A stretch of DNA of 64,000 bases from Bacteroidota bacterium (GCA_020161835.1 JAIUNL010000007.1:62001-126000), one strand, 5' to 3'; shown: positions 53,418-63,362, counted from the first letter of the stretch. Notes: generated from the letters alone by a model not told the origin. Program-made: numbers and translations.

Positions 53418-56176
53418 AACTATTTCTTCTCTTTTTTGTTTCCTTTCTTGCCGTCACCCCAGACGCCAAAACCCAACCCTTGCCGCCTCCCGCAAATTTT
53501 CTTTTTCAATCAGGACAATGGGTTAGTTCTGAATATGAATTAAAGGAAAAATTAAAATATTACCCCATCCATCCTGAAAGAGCATCCTGGTTATGGCAGT
53601 TAAGCATGACTTTTCTTCAGCAGGGAAGATTGCAGGAAACAGCTCCTTTTCTAGAAGAATTAATTCCCTTGTCTGACGGAAACTGGCAAATAACAATACG
53701 TTACTGGCTTGCAAGAACCCGGGTTGATTACGATCAGTTTGAATCTGGGCTTGCAGAACTTGATACGGTTATGATGGCGGAAACCAAAAATGAGGTGACC
53801 GAACATGCGACCTTGCTTCGTGGTTACGTTTTTGCAAGATTGGGCAGATGGAAGGAAGCAAGAAATCAGTTTGAGCTTTTCAACCGGCAATTTCCGGAAT
53901 CTGTAAACGGTAATTACGCTTCACTCTCAGTTGCTGATTGTGATTTTCATTTGGGTGACTTTGCCCGGGCAGTAGATAATTTGCTTTTGCTTCAGCCATT
54001 GTTGCAGGATTCTGAGCAGAAGGAAAAAAGCCAACTGATTATTTCTGAATCTTACATCAGAATGGCAATGTGGAAAGATGCCATCATTAATCTGGGGAGA
54101 TATGAAAATCTCTATCCTGAATCCTACCAGATTGATTTTATCCGGTTTCGTCTTGCTTTTGCACTTCTGAAAGAAAACCAAAAAAGCCGGGCAATGCTTG
54201 TTCTTGACAGAATTGCAGAAGATTCCTGGCTTTCACCCTATAAAAAAGTGTTACTGGTTGAATTATGGAAAAGTTCAGGGCAAATTGATCAGATCCTGGA
54301 TGCAAAATTACAGGTTTTTACTTTTTCACCTGAAATCAATCAGTATAACCTGAATCACAGGCTATGGGCTGCACTTAAATTAAACCGTTGGGATTTATTC
54401 GAAAAAGATCTGAATCTTCTGGCCGGTGAAACCCAAACCGGGCTCAGCCTTGATTCGCTATGGGTTCAGGTTGCACAGGTTGCTGTTGACCAGGGTAGAT
54501 GGAAAGATGCATCAAAAGCTTACCGGATTGCAGTAAAAAGCAATGAAGAAAATCAAAAGTCTGCGTGGCCAGAACTGGTTTATAATTCTGGTGTTGCACT
54601 TTTTAACTCGGGAAAATTTAAGGATGCCCTTGGGCAATTTGACCGTTTTATTTCAGACTTCAGAGGACACAGGCTTGAAGGTGATGCTTTTCTCTCCGGA
54701 ATTCAATCTCTTATCCAAACCGAACAATTTGATACTTTACAAAAAAGAATAACTCTTTACCGTGACCGGTATGTGAAGTATTATGATCAGATTGATTTGA
54801 TGCAGGCAGAAAATTATTTCAGAATCGGGTTGGAACGTACAGGTTTGGAACTTCTGGATAAAAAGATCCGGTATGCAGGAAGTGATTCCGTTAAAAATAA
54901 AATGATGTACACGGCAGCACGGGTAACTCTTCATGCTGGTCGTCCTGATCTTTCACTGGGTTATATCAGAGTGTTGAACCGATTAAGTCCCGATTTTCTT
55001 CCTGAATCTGTAGAATTAATGCAAATTGTAGCAGAATATGCCAGTGGTTCTTTTGCGTATCTGAATAACCGGATACGGGATTTTCGGTCAAAGTATGGTT
55101 TCCAGGCGGATGATTGGCTTATTCCTGTAGAACTCGACGTTTTAGGTAACCGGAAGGAGCTTAATAGCAGTCTCTTTTCCGGAAGTCTGGTTCGGTTGAA
55201 ATCACCTGATTCATTTTCTCTGGCTATGAAAACTGCAACCCGTTACCTGGGTTCTGATTCTGTAAAGGCCGTGGTTTTGTCACCTATGGTTTTTAACGTT
55301 CTCAGGCAATTTGATGATGCAGGTTTATTTATTCTTGTCTCTCAGATCGGTCTGAAACCAACTTCTGCACTTGTTACTTCGGCATCATTGGATAAAGAAA
55401 AGCTTGCCAATTTTAATTTACTGTGGTCTGAAGAACAGAAAAATGCCGGTGAAAAAGGTGAACAACTTTTTGCGCTCAGCCTTAGTCAGCATGGTGGCTG
55501 GATAAAATCACAGGTTGTCAGGAAACTTTTCCTGACCCATTCCTGGACTGATTTTACAAAATGGATTGAAGATGGCAGGATTGACCCTCTGGATGTTGAT
55601 CTGTTAAGAAACCAGCTGAGCCTCACTGAATATGCAAGACTGGACACCAATCAGGTGAAAATCTTAATTCATCAGGGTTCAGTTCCGGTTCTTCCAACTC
55701 TTAAATTTTATTTTTATCTGGGATTAAACCGTTTCTATGAAGGCAGGGCAGACCCTGAACTTGAATTGTTTTTCAGAAGGCAGGCACTTAAACTGGAATC
55801 TGTTTCTGCAGAATATTCTGATTTGTTGAAAAAGGATTTGTTCTGGACTGCGCAAAATGAAGGCTGGGATGGTTTTGATAGTTATTACGAATCGGTCAAA
55901 TCCTTTTTTCCGGAAAGGTCAAGAAAATTGATCGAAATCAGGAAAATGACAGTACTGTCTGAAACATTGCCATCGGCAGAATTTTTAACGGAATCTGAAG
56001 CATGGAAAATGACCTGGCCGCGTGACCGTGAAGTTGAAGATCAGATATTTCTTTTAAGTGTTAAATCGTTTCTCAGGGAAAAAAAGAAAACTGCAGCCCT
56101 GAAACTGATCAAAGAATATGATAAAAAATACCCTAAAACTACTATTGTTAAAGACGCCCGTAGTCTGCTTAATTAG
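53414..56176 (+). CDS. Large secreted TPR protein
   Basis: 920 residues with a signal peptide (VTPDAKTQ). Almost the entire chain is helical tetratricopeptide-like repeat: examples are LLRGYVFARLGRWKEARNQF, LSVADCDFHLGDFARAVDNL and YNSGVALFNSGKFKDALGQF. No catalytic domain is recognised. It overlaps the upstream gene by 4 bp (ATGA) and the next by 59 bp, so the three are expressed together. A scaffold role in the periplasm is inferred. Confidence 0.85.
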   Translation: MKLFLLFFVSFLAVTPDAKTQPLPPPANFLFQSGQWVSSEYELKEKLKYYPIHPERASWLWQLSMTFLQQGRLQETAPFLEELIPLSDGNWQITIRYWLARTRVDYDQFESGLAELDTVMMAETKNEVTEHATLLRGYVFARLGRWKEARNQFELFNRQFPESVNGNYASLSVADCDFHLGDFARAVDNLLLLQPLLQDSEQKEKSQLIISESYIRMAMWKDAIINLGRYENLYPESYQIDFIRFRLAFALLKENQKSRAMLVLDRIAEDSWLSPYKKVLLVELWKSSGQIDQILDAKLQVFTFSPEINQYNLNHRLWAALKLNRWDLFEKDLNLLAGETQTGLSLDSLWVQVAQVAVDQGRWKDASKAYRIAVKSNEENQKSAWPELVYNSGVALFNSGKFKDALGQFDRFISDFRGHRLEGDAFLSGIQSLIQTEQFDTLQKRITLYRDRYVKYYDQIDLMQAENYFRIGLERTGLELLDKKIRYAGSDSVKNKMMYTAARVTLHAGRPDLSLGYIRVLNRLSPDFLPESVELMQIVAEYASGSFAYLNNRIRDFRSKYGFQADDWLIPVELDVLGNRKELNSSLFSGSLVRLKSPDSFSLAMKTATRYLGSDSVKAVVLSPMVFNVLRQFDDAGLFILVSQIGLKPTSALVTSASLDKEKLANFNLLWSEEQKNAGEKGEQLFALSLSQHGGWIKSQVVRKLFLTHSWTDFTKWIEDGRIDPLDVDLLRNQLSLTEYARLDTNQVKILIHQGSVPVLPTLKFYFYLGLNRFYEGRADPELELFFRRQALKLESVSAEYSDLLKKDLFWTAQNEGWDGFDSYYESVKSFFPERSRKLIEIRKMTVLSETLPSAEFLTESEAWKMTWPRDREVEDQIFLLSVKSFLREKKKTAALKLIKEYDKKYPKTTIVKDARSLLN

Positions 56177-57683
56177 TCTGTTGGTGTTTCAGGGTTTTGC
56201 TCTGGGACAAAACAGGTCTGATTCACTGGCCGTTTTTGAAAAAAAACTGCTTAAAGATCCGGTTCTTTATCTTGAAACACTGAAACGTTATTCGGTTCAG
56301 GTCAGACCTCAGGCTATGATTAATCCGGAACTGGATTTATTCGGTCCGTCAGATTTAATTCCAACCTATGGGCAAAGGTTCGTTCCTTCACCCAAACTTT
56401 CCTTTTTTGCAGGAGGAAATCATGACCGTGACATTCTTGGCGGATTTCACTACCAAAATCCTGCAGGATTTCAATTTATTGATCTTAAAGGTTCAGGTTT
56501 CTTGATCAATGAAGGAAATTATACCCGAAGGGAGGCTTCAGGTTCATTTTTAACAGGAAATAATCAGTTAAACACAGATCCTGAAGCTCCGGATGTTTTT
56601 TTTGTTTTCTCTGTGGATGGTCAGTTAAAACAGCATCATCCGCATGATAAACAAACTGACAGTACAACGGTAAGGGTATTGAATGCAGGCGTTGAAGTTT
56701 TCAGTGATCCGATGCGGGCTGGCAACCAATGGGGGCTAGTTGCAGGTTATTCTGATTTTTTTACGGATGGGAGAAATCAGTTTGAAACTGGAACGGTAAC
56801 ATTTTCCGGTCAATACCGGTACGACTTTTCATTTTTGAACTGGGTTTCATCAGTTAACGGATGGGCTGGCACCGGAATAAAAAGGTCTTCAGAACAAGCT
56901 GTTAGTGCTGAAACCGGCTTTGAATTTCAAAATGAACAGATTCAGGCTGGTGTTACAGGTGGATATTTTATCAGGAACGGACTTACCCAGTCAGAAAAGA
57001 GTCCGGCTGGAACGGCAACATTTTCTTTTCATACCCGCCAAACCCATCAAAAGCTGACCTGGAATTATGTCGTGGTACAACCAGGATTTGATGAATTGCT
57101 CAGTGATGAAAACTGGATTTCAACGGGTGATTTTGCTGCGCTTGATCTTCTCTCGAGACAACGGATTGATTACAGCTTTGAATGGATTCCGTCAAAAAAC
57201 TGGATTTATTATGGCGGCACCCGGTTTCACCAGGCAGAAGACCGGATAGCTCCAGATTCAACCGGAAAGTTTTCTGTTGTGCGCACGTCGTCACATCGTA
57301 TTGAGTCCCGTTTATCCTGGATTCCAGTTTTATCAACAACTCTGACTGCAGGATTTAAAAAGGAATTATATTTCGGGGAGGTGAAATCTCTGCCCTTTAA
57401 ACCAGGTGAAGAGAGTTTTTTTGAAGTGGCCTGGCTCACTCTAAATCAAAAAAACAGAATAACTGGTCGTGTTCGGTATCACACTAAAAGGTATTTTGAT
57501 ACACTTTCAACTGAAAAACTGCCAAATTATACCGATATTTCATTAAAAATTGAAGATTTTCATTGGTTTGCATTGAATTTCTTCGTAGAATTTAAGATTA
57601 TCGCCAATGGTCATGACCAGTTTTATCCCGGCTTAATTAAAAAAGAACGTCAATACTTTGCCGGACTTTCTTACAACCTTTGA
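56118..57683 (+). CDS. Predicted outer-membrane beta-barrel, unknown
   Basis: 521 residues with a signal peptide (QGFALGQ), then an alternating polar/aromatic chain rich in short amphipathic strands and ending FAGLSYNL, as outer-membrane barrels do. I do not recognise the family. Its start lies 59 bp inside the TPR gene in another frame; TTG 56145 is an alternative that shortens the overlap to 32 bp. Pairing with a periplasmic TPR protein suggests a two-part outer-membrane assembly. Confidence 0.75.
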   Translation: MIKNTLKLLLLKTPVVCLISLLVFQGFALGQNRSDSLAVFEKKLLKDPVLYLETLKRYSVQVRPQAMINPELDLFGPSDLIPTYGQRFVPSPKLSFFAGGNHDRDILGGFHYQNPAGFQFIDLKGSGFLINEGNYTRREASGSFLTGNNQLNTDPEAPDVFFVFSVDGQLKQHHPHDKQTDSTTVRVLNAGVEVFSDPMRAGNQWGLVAGYSDFFTDGRNQFETGTVTFSGQYRYDFSFLNWVSSVNGWAGTGIKRSSEQAVSAETGFEFQNEQIQAGVTGGYFIRNGLTQSEKSPAGTATFSFHTRQTHQKLTWNYVVVQPGFDELLSDENWISTGDFAALDLLSRQRIDYSFEWIPSKNWIYYGGTRFHQAEDRIAPDSTGKFSVVRTSSHRIESRLSWIPVLSTTLTAGFKKELYFGEVKSLPFKPGEESFFEVAWLTLNQKNRITGRVRYHTKRYFDTLSTEKLPNYTDISLKIEDFHWFALNFFVEFKIIANGHDQFYPGLIKKERQYFAGLSYNL

Positions 57684-57697
57684 TCAGGAACGCAGTT

Positions 57698-57949
57698 ATG
57701 TTTTCAAAAACGTTTGTTCAGGAACTTGCAATAAAAACGAATCTGCCCGATGAGGACGTTGATTTGATACTAAACAAGCTCCACCAAACCGTGAAAGAAA
57801 CTCTGTTTTCCGGAGAACCGGTACATCTTCCGGGCTTGGGAATTCTTCAGATTCAGCATTTATCAAGTTTAAAAGAAGTTGATCCGGCTTCAGGAAAAAC
57901 TATGCTGTACCCACCCAAAGATAGTCTTGAATTCACACCGGACAATTGA
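57698..57949 (+). CDS. Small HU/IHF-fold protein
   Basis: 83 residues resembling the HU family: helices in FVQELAIKTNLPDEDVDLILNK and TVKETLFSGEPVHLPGLGIL (cf. HU xxALxxGExVxLxGFGxF). The DNA-binding arm segment with its RNP-type motif is missing or replaced by DPASGKTMLYPP. ATG 57698 has AGGA well spaced, while the frame extends to a TTG at 57680. It precedes a second HU-like gene by 9 bp. Confidence 0.78.
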   Translation: MFSKTFVQELAIKTNLPDEDVDLILNKLHQTVKETLFSGEPVHLPGLGILQIQHLSSLKEVDPASGKTMLYPPKDSLEFTPDN

Positions 57950-57958
57950 AAGTAACAA

Positions 57959-59638
57959 ATGGACGCTGAAAAACTTTTTGAACTGATTCAATCTGGAACC
58001 GGGAAAAATCCGACTGATATAGCCTTGGTTCTTGATGCCCTTATTACCTCAGTGATTGAAAAAACACGGGCAGGTCAGCCTGTTGATTTTGCTGAATTTG
58101 GAAGTTTTACATTCAGTGAATACTCCAGAATTGAATTTACAGCCAATCAGGATTTTGCAAAGCTGATCAATTACCGGTATAACAATAGCCGGCCGATTGT
58201 TATTGATGATGGAATTCTACCGGTTGAGACTTCTGCTGATACCCTTCAGGAACCATACCTTATCCCGCCAACTCAGGCAGACTTGCTATCTGAACCACAG
58301 GTTGTGCCTGAACAGACTGATGAAACTCCGGTTTTAACCAATTTGGAAACTGATTTTGCTCCGGCATTTCCTGAGTCAGAATCAGCTGGTTTTTCGGAAC
58401 CTGCACCTTCAGATCAAGAACCTGTATTTCCTGAAACCAGCCAGGAACCGGCTGAAAGTCATGAATTTATTCCCGAAGAACAGCCGGTTTCACCAACATT
58501 TATTGAATCTGAACCCGAAATTGTTTTATCACAAGTTGTTTCTGCCGATGAATCCTCGCCATTTATTGGGGAACCCGAACAGGTTATCCTTCCTGAAGAA
58601 CCTGGTTCAGAGTTTATTGGTTTTGAATCAATAACTCAGAAACCTCAGGATTTGGAACCAGTTCCAGCCACGGAACCCTTTTCAGAACCTTCAGTTTCCG
58701 CTGTTGCATCAGACTCTGTAGCTGAACCTTCTGCAGAACCCCAGCCTGTCTTTTCATGGACAGAACCTGAAGCACCTGCAACAAAAGCTGCAGAGGGTGA
58801 ACCCCTTAAAAAGGCAGAAGAGGGAGAGGGTGGAAATTCATATCAATACCAGTACCTCAGCCATGCAGAATTGAACAAGGAAATGGATAAATGGTATATT
58901 TGGCTGTTAATTGGCCTGGGTGTAATTGCGTTGGGTGGATTTATTTATTGGTTTATGCAGGGTGACGTTAAAAAGCTCAAAACTGCTCAGAAGGTTCAGG
59001 TTGCGTCTGACCTGAAAGACTCAATTGCAAAACAAACTCTTGTAAATTCAGTTCTTGATTCAATAAAAAATGATTCGATTGCTTCAAAAGAATCGGGTGT
59101 TCCTGTTATTCCTGGCCAAACCTCACCTGGAAATCAGCAAACTGTTGTTGTTCCTTCAACTGTTTCTGCTTCAAAAGTACCGGTAACAGCGCCAACAGAA
59201 ACCATGGGTGCCGTAAAAGGGGTTCCTGCTACCAAAGCAACAGTTCCGGCAATGCCATCAAAGGTAGTTACTGAGCAACCGGCAGTTAAAACACCACCTG
59301 TTCAAAAAACAGAACCTAAAAAAGAAGCCAAACCAGCAGAACAGGCTAAACCATCTGCCACTGTCGGATTTGCTGACGGACTTAAGGGCACTTATGATGA
59401 AGCAAAAGGTGGATTCACACTTAATGTTGCTTCTATGCCTACAGCAGAGCAAGCCCAAAAAGCTGTTAACTCCTGGAAGGCGAAAGGGTATGCTTCAGGT
59501 TACAAGGAATCGGTTGTTAATGGTAAAACCATTTTCCGGGTTCGTGTTGGTCAATTTCCAACCCGGGCTGCAGCCATCGCAGGGCAGGCAGCTTTCAAGG
59601 CAGAGGTAAAAGATGCCTGGGTTGATAAAATAAAATAA
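57959..59638 (+). CDS. HU-like domain, Pro/Glu linker, membrane helix and SPOR domain
   Basis: A 559-residue protein. Residues 1-85 are an HU/CCDC81-like fold (LFELIQSGTGKNPTDIALVL, then AGQPVDFAEFGSFTF). Residues about 90-290 are a disordered Pro/Glu-rich cytoplasmic linker. One membrane helix lies at about 312-334 (WYIWLLIGLGVIALGGFIYW), then a Pro/Thr/Val/Lys-rich periplasmic linker, and a C-terminal SPOR domain at about 485-559 that should bind denuded peptidoglycan at the septum. The layout matches the HU-CCDC81/SPOR proteins of Bacteroidota. It may link a cytoplasmic partner, possibly DNA, to the division site. Confidence 0.86.
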   Translation: MDAEKLFELIQSGTGKNPTDIALVLDALITSVIEKTRAGQPVDFAEFGSFTFSEYSRIEFTANQDFAKLINYRYNNSRPIVIDDGILPVETSADTLQEPYLIPPTQADLLSEPQVVPEQTDETPVLTNLETDFAPAFPESESAGFSEPAPSDQEPVFPETSQEPAESHEFIPEEQPVSPTFIESEPEIVLSQVVSADESSPFIGEPEQVILPEEPGSEFIGFESITQKPQDLEPVPATEPFSEPSVSAVASDSVAEPSAEPQPVFSWTEPEAPATKAAEGEPLKKAEEGEGGNSYQYQYLSHAELNKEMDKWYIWLLIGLGVIALGGFIYWFMQGDVKKLKTAQKVQVASDLKDSIAKQTLVNSVLDSIKNDSIASKESGVPVIPGQTSPGNQQTVVVPSTVSASKVPVTAPTETMGAVKGVPATKATVPAMPSKVVTEQPAVKTPPVQKTEPKKEAKPAEQAKPSATVGFADGLKGTYDEAKGGFTLNVASMPTAEQAQKAVNSWKAKGYASGYKESVVNGKTIFRVRVGQFPTRAAAIAGQAAFKAEVKDAWVDKIK

Positions 59639-59643
59639 GTCGG

Positions 59644-60483
59644 TTACTTGGGTTTAAAGCCAGGTGGTGTCAGATTGGCCGGATAGTTCTTTCTGAACAT
59701 CCGGAACGCTGATTCTGCCTGGCTTTTTTGTTTGTACAAACCAAAACAAGCACTTCCGCTGCCGGATAATGAAACATAATCTGCCCCAGAAGTCACCAAT
59801 TGGTCTTTTATGTTCTGTATTTCGGGCTTTTGAGAAGAAATTGGATCATCAAAATCGTTTACTACGCTTCCTGAATAATCTGAAATATCAGTCAGGCGGG
59901 ATAAGAGGACATCAAGGGTTTCTGAATACCCAGATTTTGGTGTAATTTGTTGATACGCCCACCCTGTCGGTACCGTTACGGCCGGAAAAACAGTGACAAT
60001 CCATGCCGGAATCTGAAAGTTGATGGGTCGTAAAACAATTCCCCGGTCGGTGGCAATCTGGCTTTCCGGACTGAGAAAGAAATTAATGTCAGAGCCTAGT
60101 TCAGAGGCAATTATTTGTGCCTGATCCGCTGTAAATAATTCTGGCCATTTCATCAAAGCAAAACGGATAACACCTGCAGCATCTGAAGAACCGCCACCCA
60201 GGCCAGCACCATGCGGAATGTTTTTTGTCAGATGAACTGAAAAATGAAACGGCTGATGAGTGGCCTGTTCAACCTTTCTGATTGCTTTTACGACCAGATT
60301 GTCTTCACCGGTTGGAAGGGAAGGATCAGAACAGGAGAATGTGAATTTATCTGCATCCAAAAAGGACAATTCATCGAACCAATTCAGGTAACAAAATACC
60401 GATTCAATGTTGTGATAACCATCCGACCGGCGTTCCAGAATTCTTAATCCCAGATTTATTTTTGCGAAAGCCTTGAAAATCAT
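59644..60483 (-). CDS. ispE: 4-diphosphocytidyl-2-C-methyl-D-erythritol kinase
   Basis: A GHMP kinase of the MEP isoprenoid pathway. AFAKINLGLRI at the start and the ATP loop PHGAGLGGGSSDAAG are intact, and SLSGSGSACFGL forms motif III. The 279-residue length fits. I start it at ATG 60483 because the frame's upstream TTG at 60510 lies inside the TACTTTTG promoter box. It converges with the SPOR gene with five bases between stops and no terminator. Confidence 0.94.
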   Translation of the reverse strand: MIFKAFAKINLGLRILERRSDGYHNIESVFCYLNWFDELSFLDADKFTFSCSDPSLPTGEDNLVVKAIRKVEQATHQPFHFSVHLTKNIPHGAGLGGGSSDAAGVIRFALMKWPELFTADQAQIIASELGSDINFFLSPESQIATDRGIVLRPINFQIPAWIVTVFPAVTVPTGWAYQQITPKSGYSETLDVLLSRLTDISDYSGSVVNDFDDPISSQKPEIQNIKDQLVTSGADYVSLSGSGSACFGLYKQKSQAESAFRMFRKNYPANLTPPGFKPK

Positions 60484-60507
60484 TTTATCTTCGTTGATTG
60501 TTTTTTC

Positions 60508-60515
60508 CAAAAGTA
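60508..60515 (-). promoter_or_regulatory. Bacteroidota-type -7 element of ispE
   Basis: On the minus strand TACTTTTG matches TAnnTTTG, 24 bp before the ATG at 60483. It decides the start-codon choice for ispE. On the plus strand TACTTTTC (60529-60536) is a weaker candidate for the symporter gene. Confidence 0.5.
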
Positions 60516-60565
60516 AGTGACTGATTGCTACTTTTCATTTTAATTTAAAAAAATCCGGCAGGTTT

Positions 60566-61855
60566 ATGTCTAAATTCCCCAAACTGAAACTCCATTGGAA
60601 AATCCTGATTGGTATGATATTGGGTGCGGTTGTTGGCGTTATTGCCAATGAAATGGGCTTTGCCTGGGTTGTAAGCAGCTATATTAAACCAGTCGGATCT
60701 TTATTTATCCGACTTATATCCATGACAGCGGTTCCTCTGGTATTGGCATCGCTGATTGTTGGTGTAGCCTCGATGAAAGATCTTAAAAAACTTTCCAGAA
60801 TCGGTTCCAAAACCATGGCTTTTTATATCGCCACAACTATGGTTGCCATTACGATTGGTTTGGTTTTGGCAAATCTGATTCGCCCGGGTGAAGGATTGGA
60901 TGAAAAAGTAAAGGAACAGCTTCGTTCAGACTATTCTGGCATTGTTGACTCCAAAATCAGTAAAACTGCAGAAGTAAGTATCACCCAGCAAATACTTGAT
61001 ATTGTACCCTTGAATCCGTTCAATTCGTTGGCTACCGAACGGGGTGAAATGTTACAGATTGTATTTTTTGCACTTCTGCTTGGTATTGCATTGAATATGG
61101 TTTTACCAGAAAAATCTCAACCGGTAATCCGTTTTTTTGACGGATTGACGGATGCTATGATCAAGATTATTGAAATGGTGATGAAAATTGCACCCTACGG
61201 CGTTTTTGCCTTGATTGCCGCCGTTATTGCTGATTTTGGGTTTGAAATTCTTCAACCACTCGGTAAATATTTCTTTGCAGTTATTTTAGGTCTTTTCCTT
61301 CACGTTGCAATTGTGTATGCGCCAATGATTGCATTTTTGTCAAAGTTAACGGTCAAGAAATTTTTCAAAGCTCTTTCTGAAGTACAACTTGTTGCCTTCA
61401 GTTCATCAAGTTCTGCAGCTACACTTGCGGTAAATATGGATGTGTGCCAGAAAAAATTGGGAATTAAAGAGGAAGTAACCGGGTTTGTACTTCCGTTGGG
61501 GGCTACCATCAATATGGATGGAACAGCACTTTATCAGGGAGTTGCTGCCGTTTTTATTGCACAGGTTTACGGAATCCCACTTCATTGGACTGAACAGCTT
61601 ACCATCATTCTCACAGCAACTCTGGCTTCAATTGGAACCGCTGCTGTGCCGGGTGTTGGTATGATCATGCTCGTCATTGTTTTGCAGTCAGTTCACATCC
61701 CACCAGAAGGAATTGCCCTGATTTTTGGTGTTGACCGGGTTTTGGACATGCTTAGAACCACTGTTAATGTTACCGGTGATGCAGTTGTTGCTTCAGTAAT
61801 TGCAACTCAGGAAGATTTGTTTGAAAACCAGCCAGGTGAAAATGTTTCAGCTTAA
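60566..61855 (+). CDS. Sodium/proton:dicarboxylate or glutamate symporter (SDF family)
   Basis: An eight-helix plus two-hairpin carrier. Conserved signatures are SSSSAATLAVNM (hairpin 1), PLGATINMDGTALYQG (helix 7 NMDGT), GTAAVPGVGMIML (hairpin 2) and DRVLDMLRTTVNVTGDA (helix 8, with the Asp, Arg and Thr that set substrate). The Arg-Thr pair here is in RTTVNVTGD, as in GltP/DctA carriers of acidic substrates. The 429-residue length is normal. Its end overlaps the downstream TPR gene by 14 bp. Confidence 0.93.
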   Translation: MSKFPKLKLHWKILIGMILGAVVGVIANEMGFAWVVSSYIKPVGSLFIRLISMTAVPLVLASLIVGVASMKDLKKLSRIGSKTMAFYIATTMVAITIGLVLANLIRPGEGLDEKVKEQLRSDYSGIVDSKISKTAEVSITQQILDIVPLNPFNSLATERGEMLQIVFFALLLGIALNMVLPEKSQPVIRFFDGLTDAMIKIIEMVMKIAPYGVFALIAAVIADFGFEILQPLGKYFFAVILGLFLHVAIVYAPMIAFLSKLTVKKFFKALSEVQLVAFSSSSSAATLAVNMDVCQKKLGIKEEVTGFVLPLGATINMDGTALYQGVAAVFIAQVYGIPLHWTEQLTIILTATLASIGTAAVPGVGMIMLVIVLQSVHIPPEGIALIFGVDRVLDMLRTTVNVTGDAVVASVIATQEDLFENQPGENVSA

Positions 61856-63362
61856 AATTGGTGTACTACTAGCCTTTTTGTTTTTTGTTCCTTTTTCCGG
61901 CAGGCAATCCCTTCTTGCTGCCGGCTATCTGCCGGGGTTTAGTCTGCCTCCGTTTGAAACAGTAAGAACAACAATACTCAAATTTGATTTTAAGGGCGCA
62001 GAAAAACTACTTCCCGTTCGGCCATTAAAAGGACAGGCAGAAGGAATTCGCCTTTTTTATTTTATGCAGATTGCCGCCTGGCAATATTTGCTGACTGAGG
62101 ATCCGGGTCATTTGGCAAAATTTGAAGCAGCCTGGGAATTGATGAATGATTATGCCGAAGCTTTGCCGGAAAATGATGAAGTGTTATTTCTGAAAGGGGA
62201 GGGTACACTCTGGAGAGCTATTGTTCAGATCAGAAAAAATGATTTTATTTCAGCTGCCTGGAATGCAAGATCAGCATATAAGTTTTACGAATCTGCTTAC
62301 GAGTTAAATCCGGGAAATCCGGATCTGTTAAAAGGGTTGGGCATTTTTCACTTTATGGTTGGGAATGTTCCATCCCGATTTTCCTGGTTGGTAAACATTA
62401 CCGGTTTTACCGGGTCAATGTCTTTGGGTCGTACTGAGTTGCAGAAGGCCGCTGACAATGGAACTATTACCTCTGATGAAGCCATGTTTTTTCTTGCCAG
62501 CATTGAACTCTTTGTAGACAAAGATCCCCTCAGGTCAATGAAGAAGCTTAATATTCTTTTGGAAAAATATCCTGAAAACGGTGTTTTCCTTTTAGTGAAG
62601 TCGGTTGCACTCCAGCGAAACCGGGACGTCAGAGAATCAGTTGTTCTGATGGAAAGTAAATATCAGTCCATCAAAAATTCATCACCTGTTTTTGCTGACC
62701 AGGTACTGTTCAGGATTGCAGAAGGCTATTATTTCCTGAATCAGTTTGACAAAGCAATTCCGCTTTTTAACGAATTTCTTGATGGTTACAAAACAAAAAC
62801 GATTCTGACACTTGCCCGATTCCGGTTGGGTTTGTCGTATGAACTTTCGGGACAGCATGAAAAAGCCAGTCAATGGTTTAAACTGCTTGAACCCCGTGAG
62901 AATAATGATTTTGAAAGCTATGCTGCCGCTGAAGGCAAAAAATGGATTAACCGGTCAATGACCCCTGCTGAAAAATCACTTTGGCTGGGCAGAAATACGT
63001 TTGATTCCGGCGATTTTAACGGTGCTCTTCAGTTGTTAACTGAAGCAAAAAAACTGGCCGGACAGGATAGTGATCTTGCCGGGGAGGCAGATTACAGAAT
63101 CGGCCGGGTTTACGAAGAAAGCCGGCAGCCTGAACTTGCTTTGGTACACTATAAACTTTCCGAAAAGGCTGTTTACAAACAGGAAAAATGGCTTGTACCT
63201 TATTCAATCTTCCAACAGTCAAAAATTCACCTCGCTTCCGGAAAAAAAACTGAGGCTATTGCCCTGTTAAGAAAGGCATCAGATCTCGATGATCATGTCT
63301 TTGCAAACTCAATGGCAAGAGAAATTGAAACTGAACTTAAGAAACTCGGAGTTGATCCTTGA
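61842..63362 (+). CDS. Secreted TPR-like protein
   Basis: 506 residues with a signal peptide (MFQLKIGVLLAFLFFVPFSG). Tetratricopeptide-like pairs run through the chain, e.g. FRIAEGYYFLNQFDKAIPLF, FRLGLSYELSGQHEKASQWF and YRIGRVYEESRQPELALVHY. ATG 61842 is preceded by AGGTGA and gives a clean signal peptide; the frame extends further upstream inside the symporter gene. It is coupled to the symporter gene before it and to the HAD gene after it. No specific function is recognised. Confidence 0.85.
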   Translation: MFQLKIGVLLAFLFFVPFSGRQSLLAAGYLPGFSLPPFETVRTTILKFDFKGAEKLLPVRPLKGQAEGIRLFYFMQIAAWQYLLTEDPGHLAKFEAAWELMNDYAEALPENDEVLFLKGEGTLWRAIVQIRKNDFISAAWNARSAYKFYESAYELNPGNPDLLKGLGIFHFMVGNVPSRFSWLVNITGFTGSMSLGRTELQKAADNGTITSDEAMFFLASIELFVDKDPLRSMKKLNILLEKYPENGVFLLVKSVALQRNRDVRESVVLMESKYQSIKNSSPVFADQVLFRIAEGYYFLNQFDKAIPLFNEFLDGYKTKTILTLARFRLGLSYELSGQHEKASQWFKLLEPRENNDFESYAAAEGKKWINRSMTPAEKSLWLGRNTFDSGDFNGALQLLTEAKKLAGQDSDLAGEADYRIGRVYEESRQPELALVHYKLSEKAVYKQEKWLVPYSIFQQSKIHLASGKKTEAIALLRKASDLDDHVFANSMAREIETELKKLGVDP

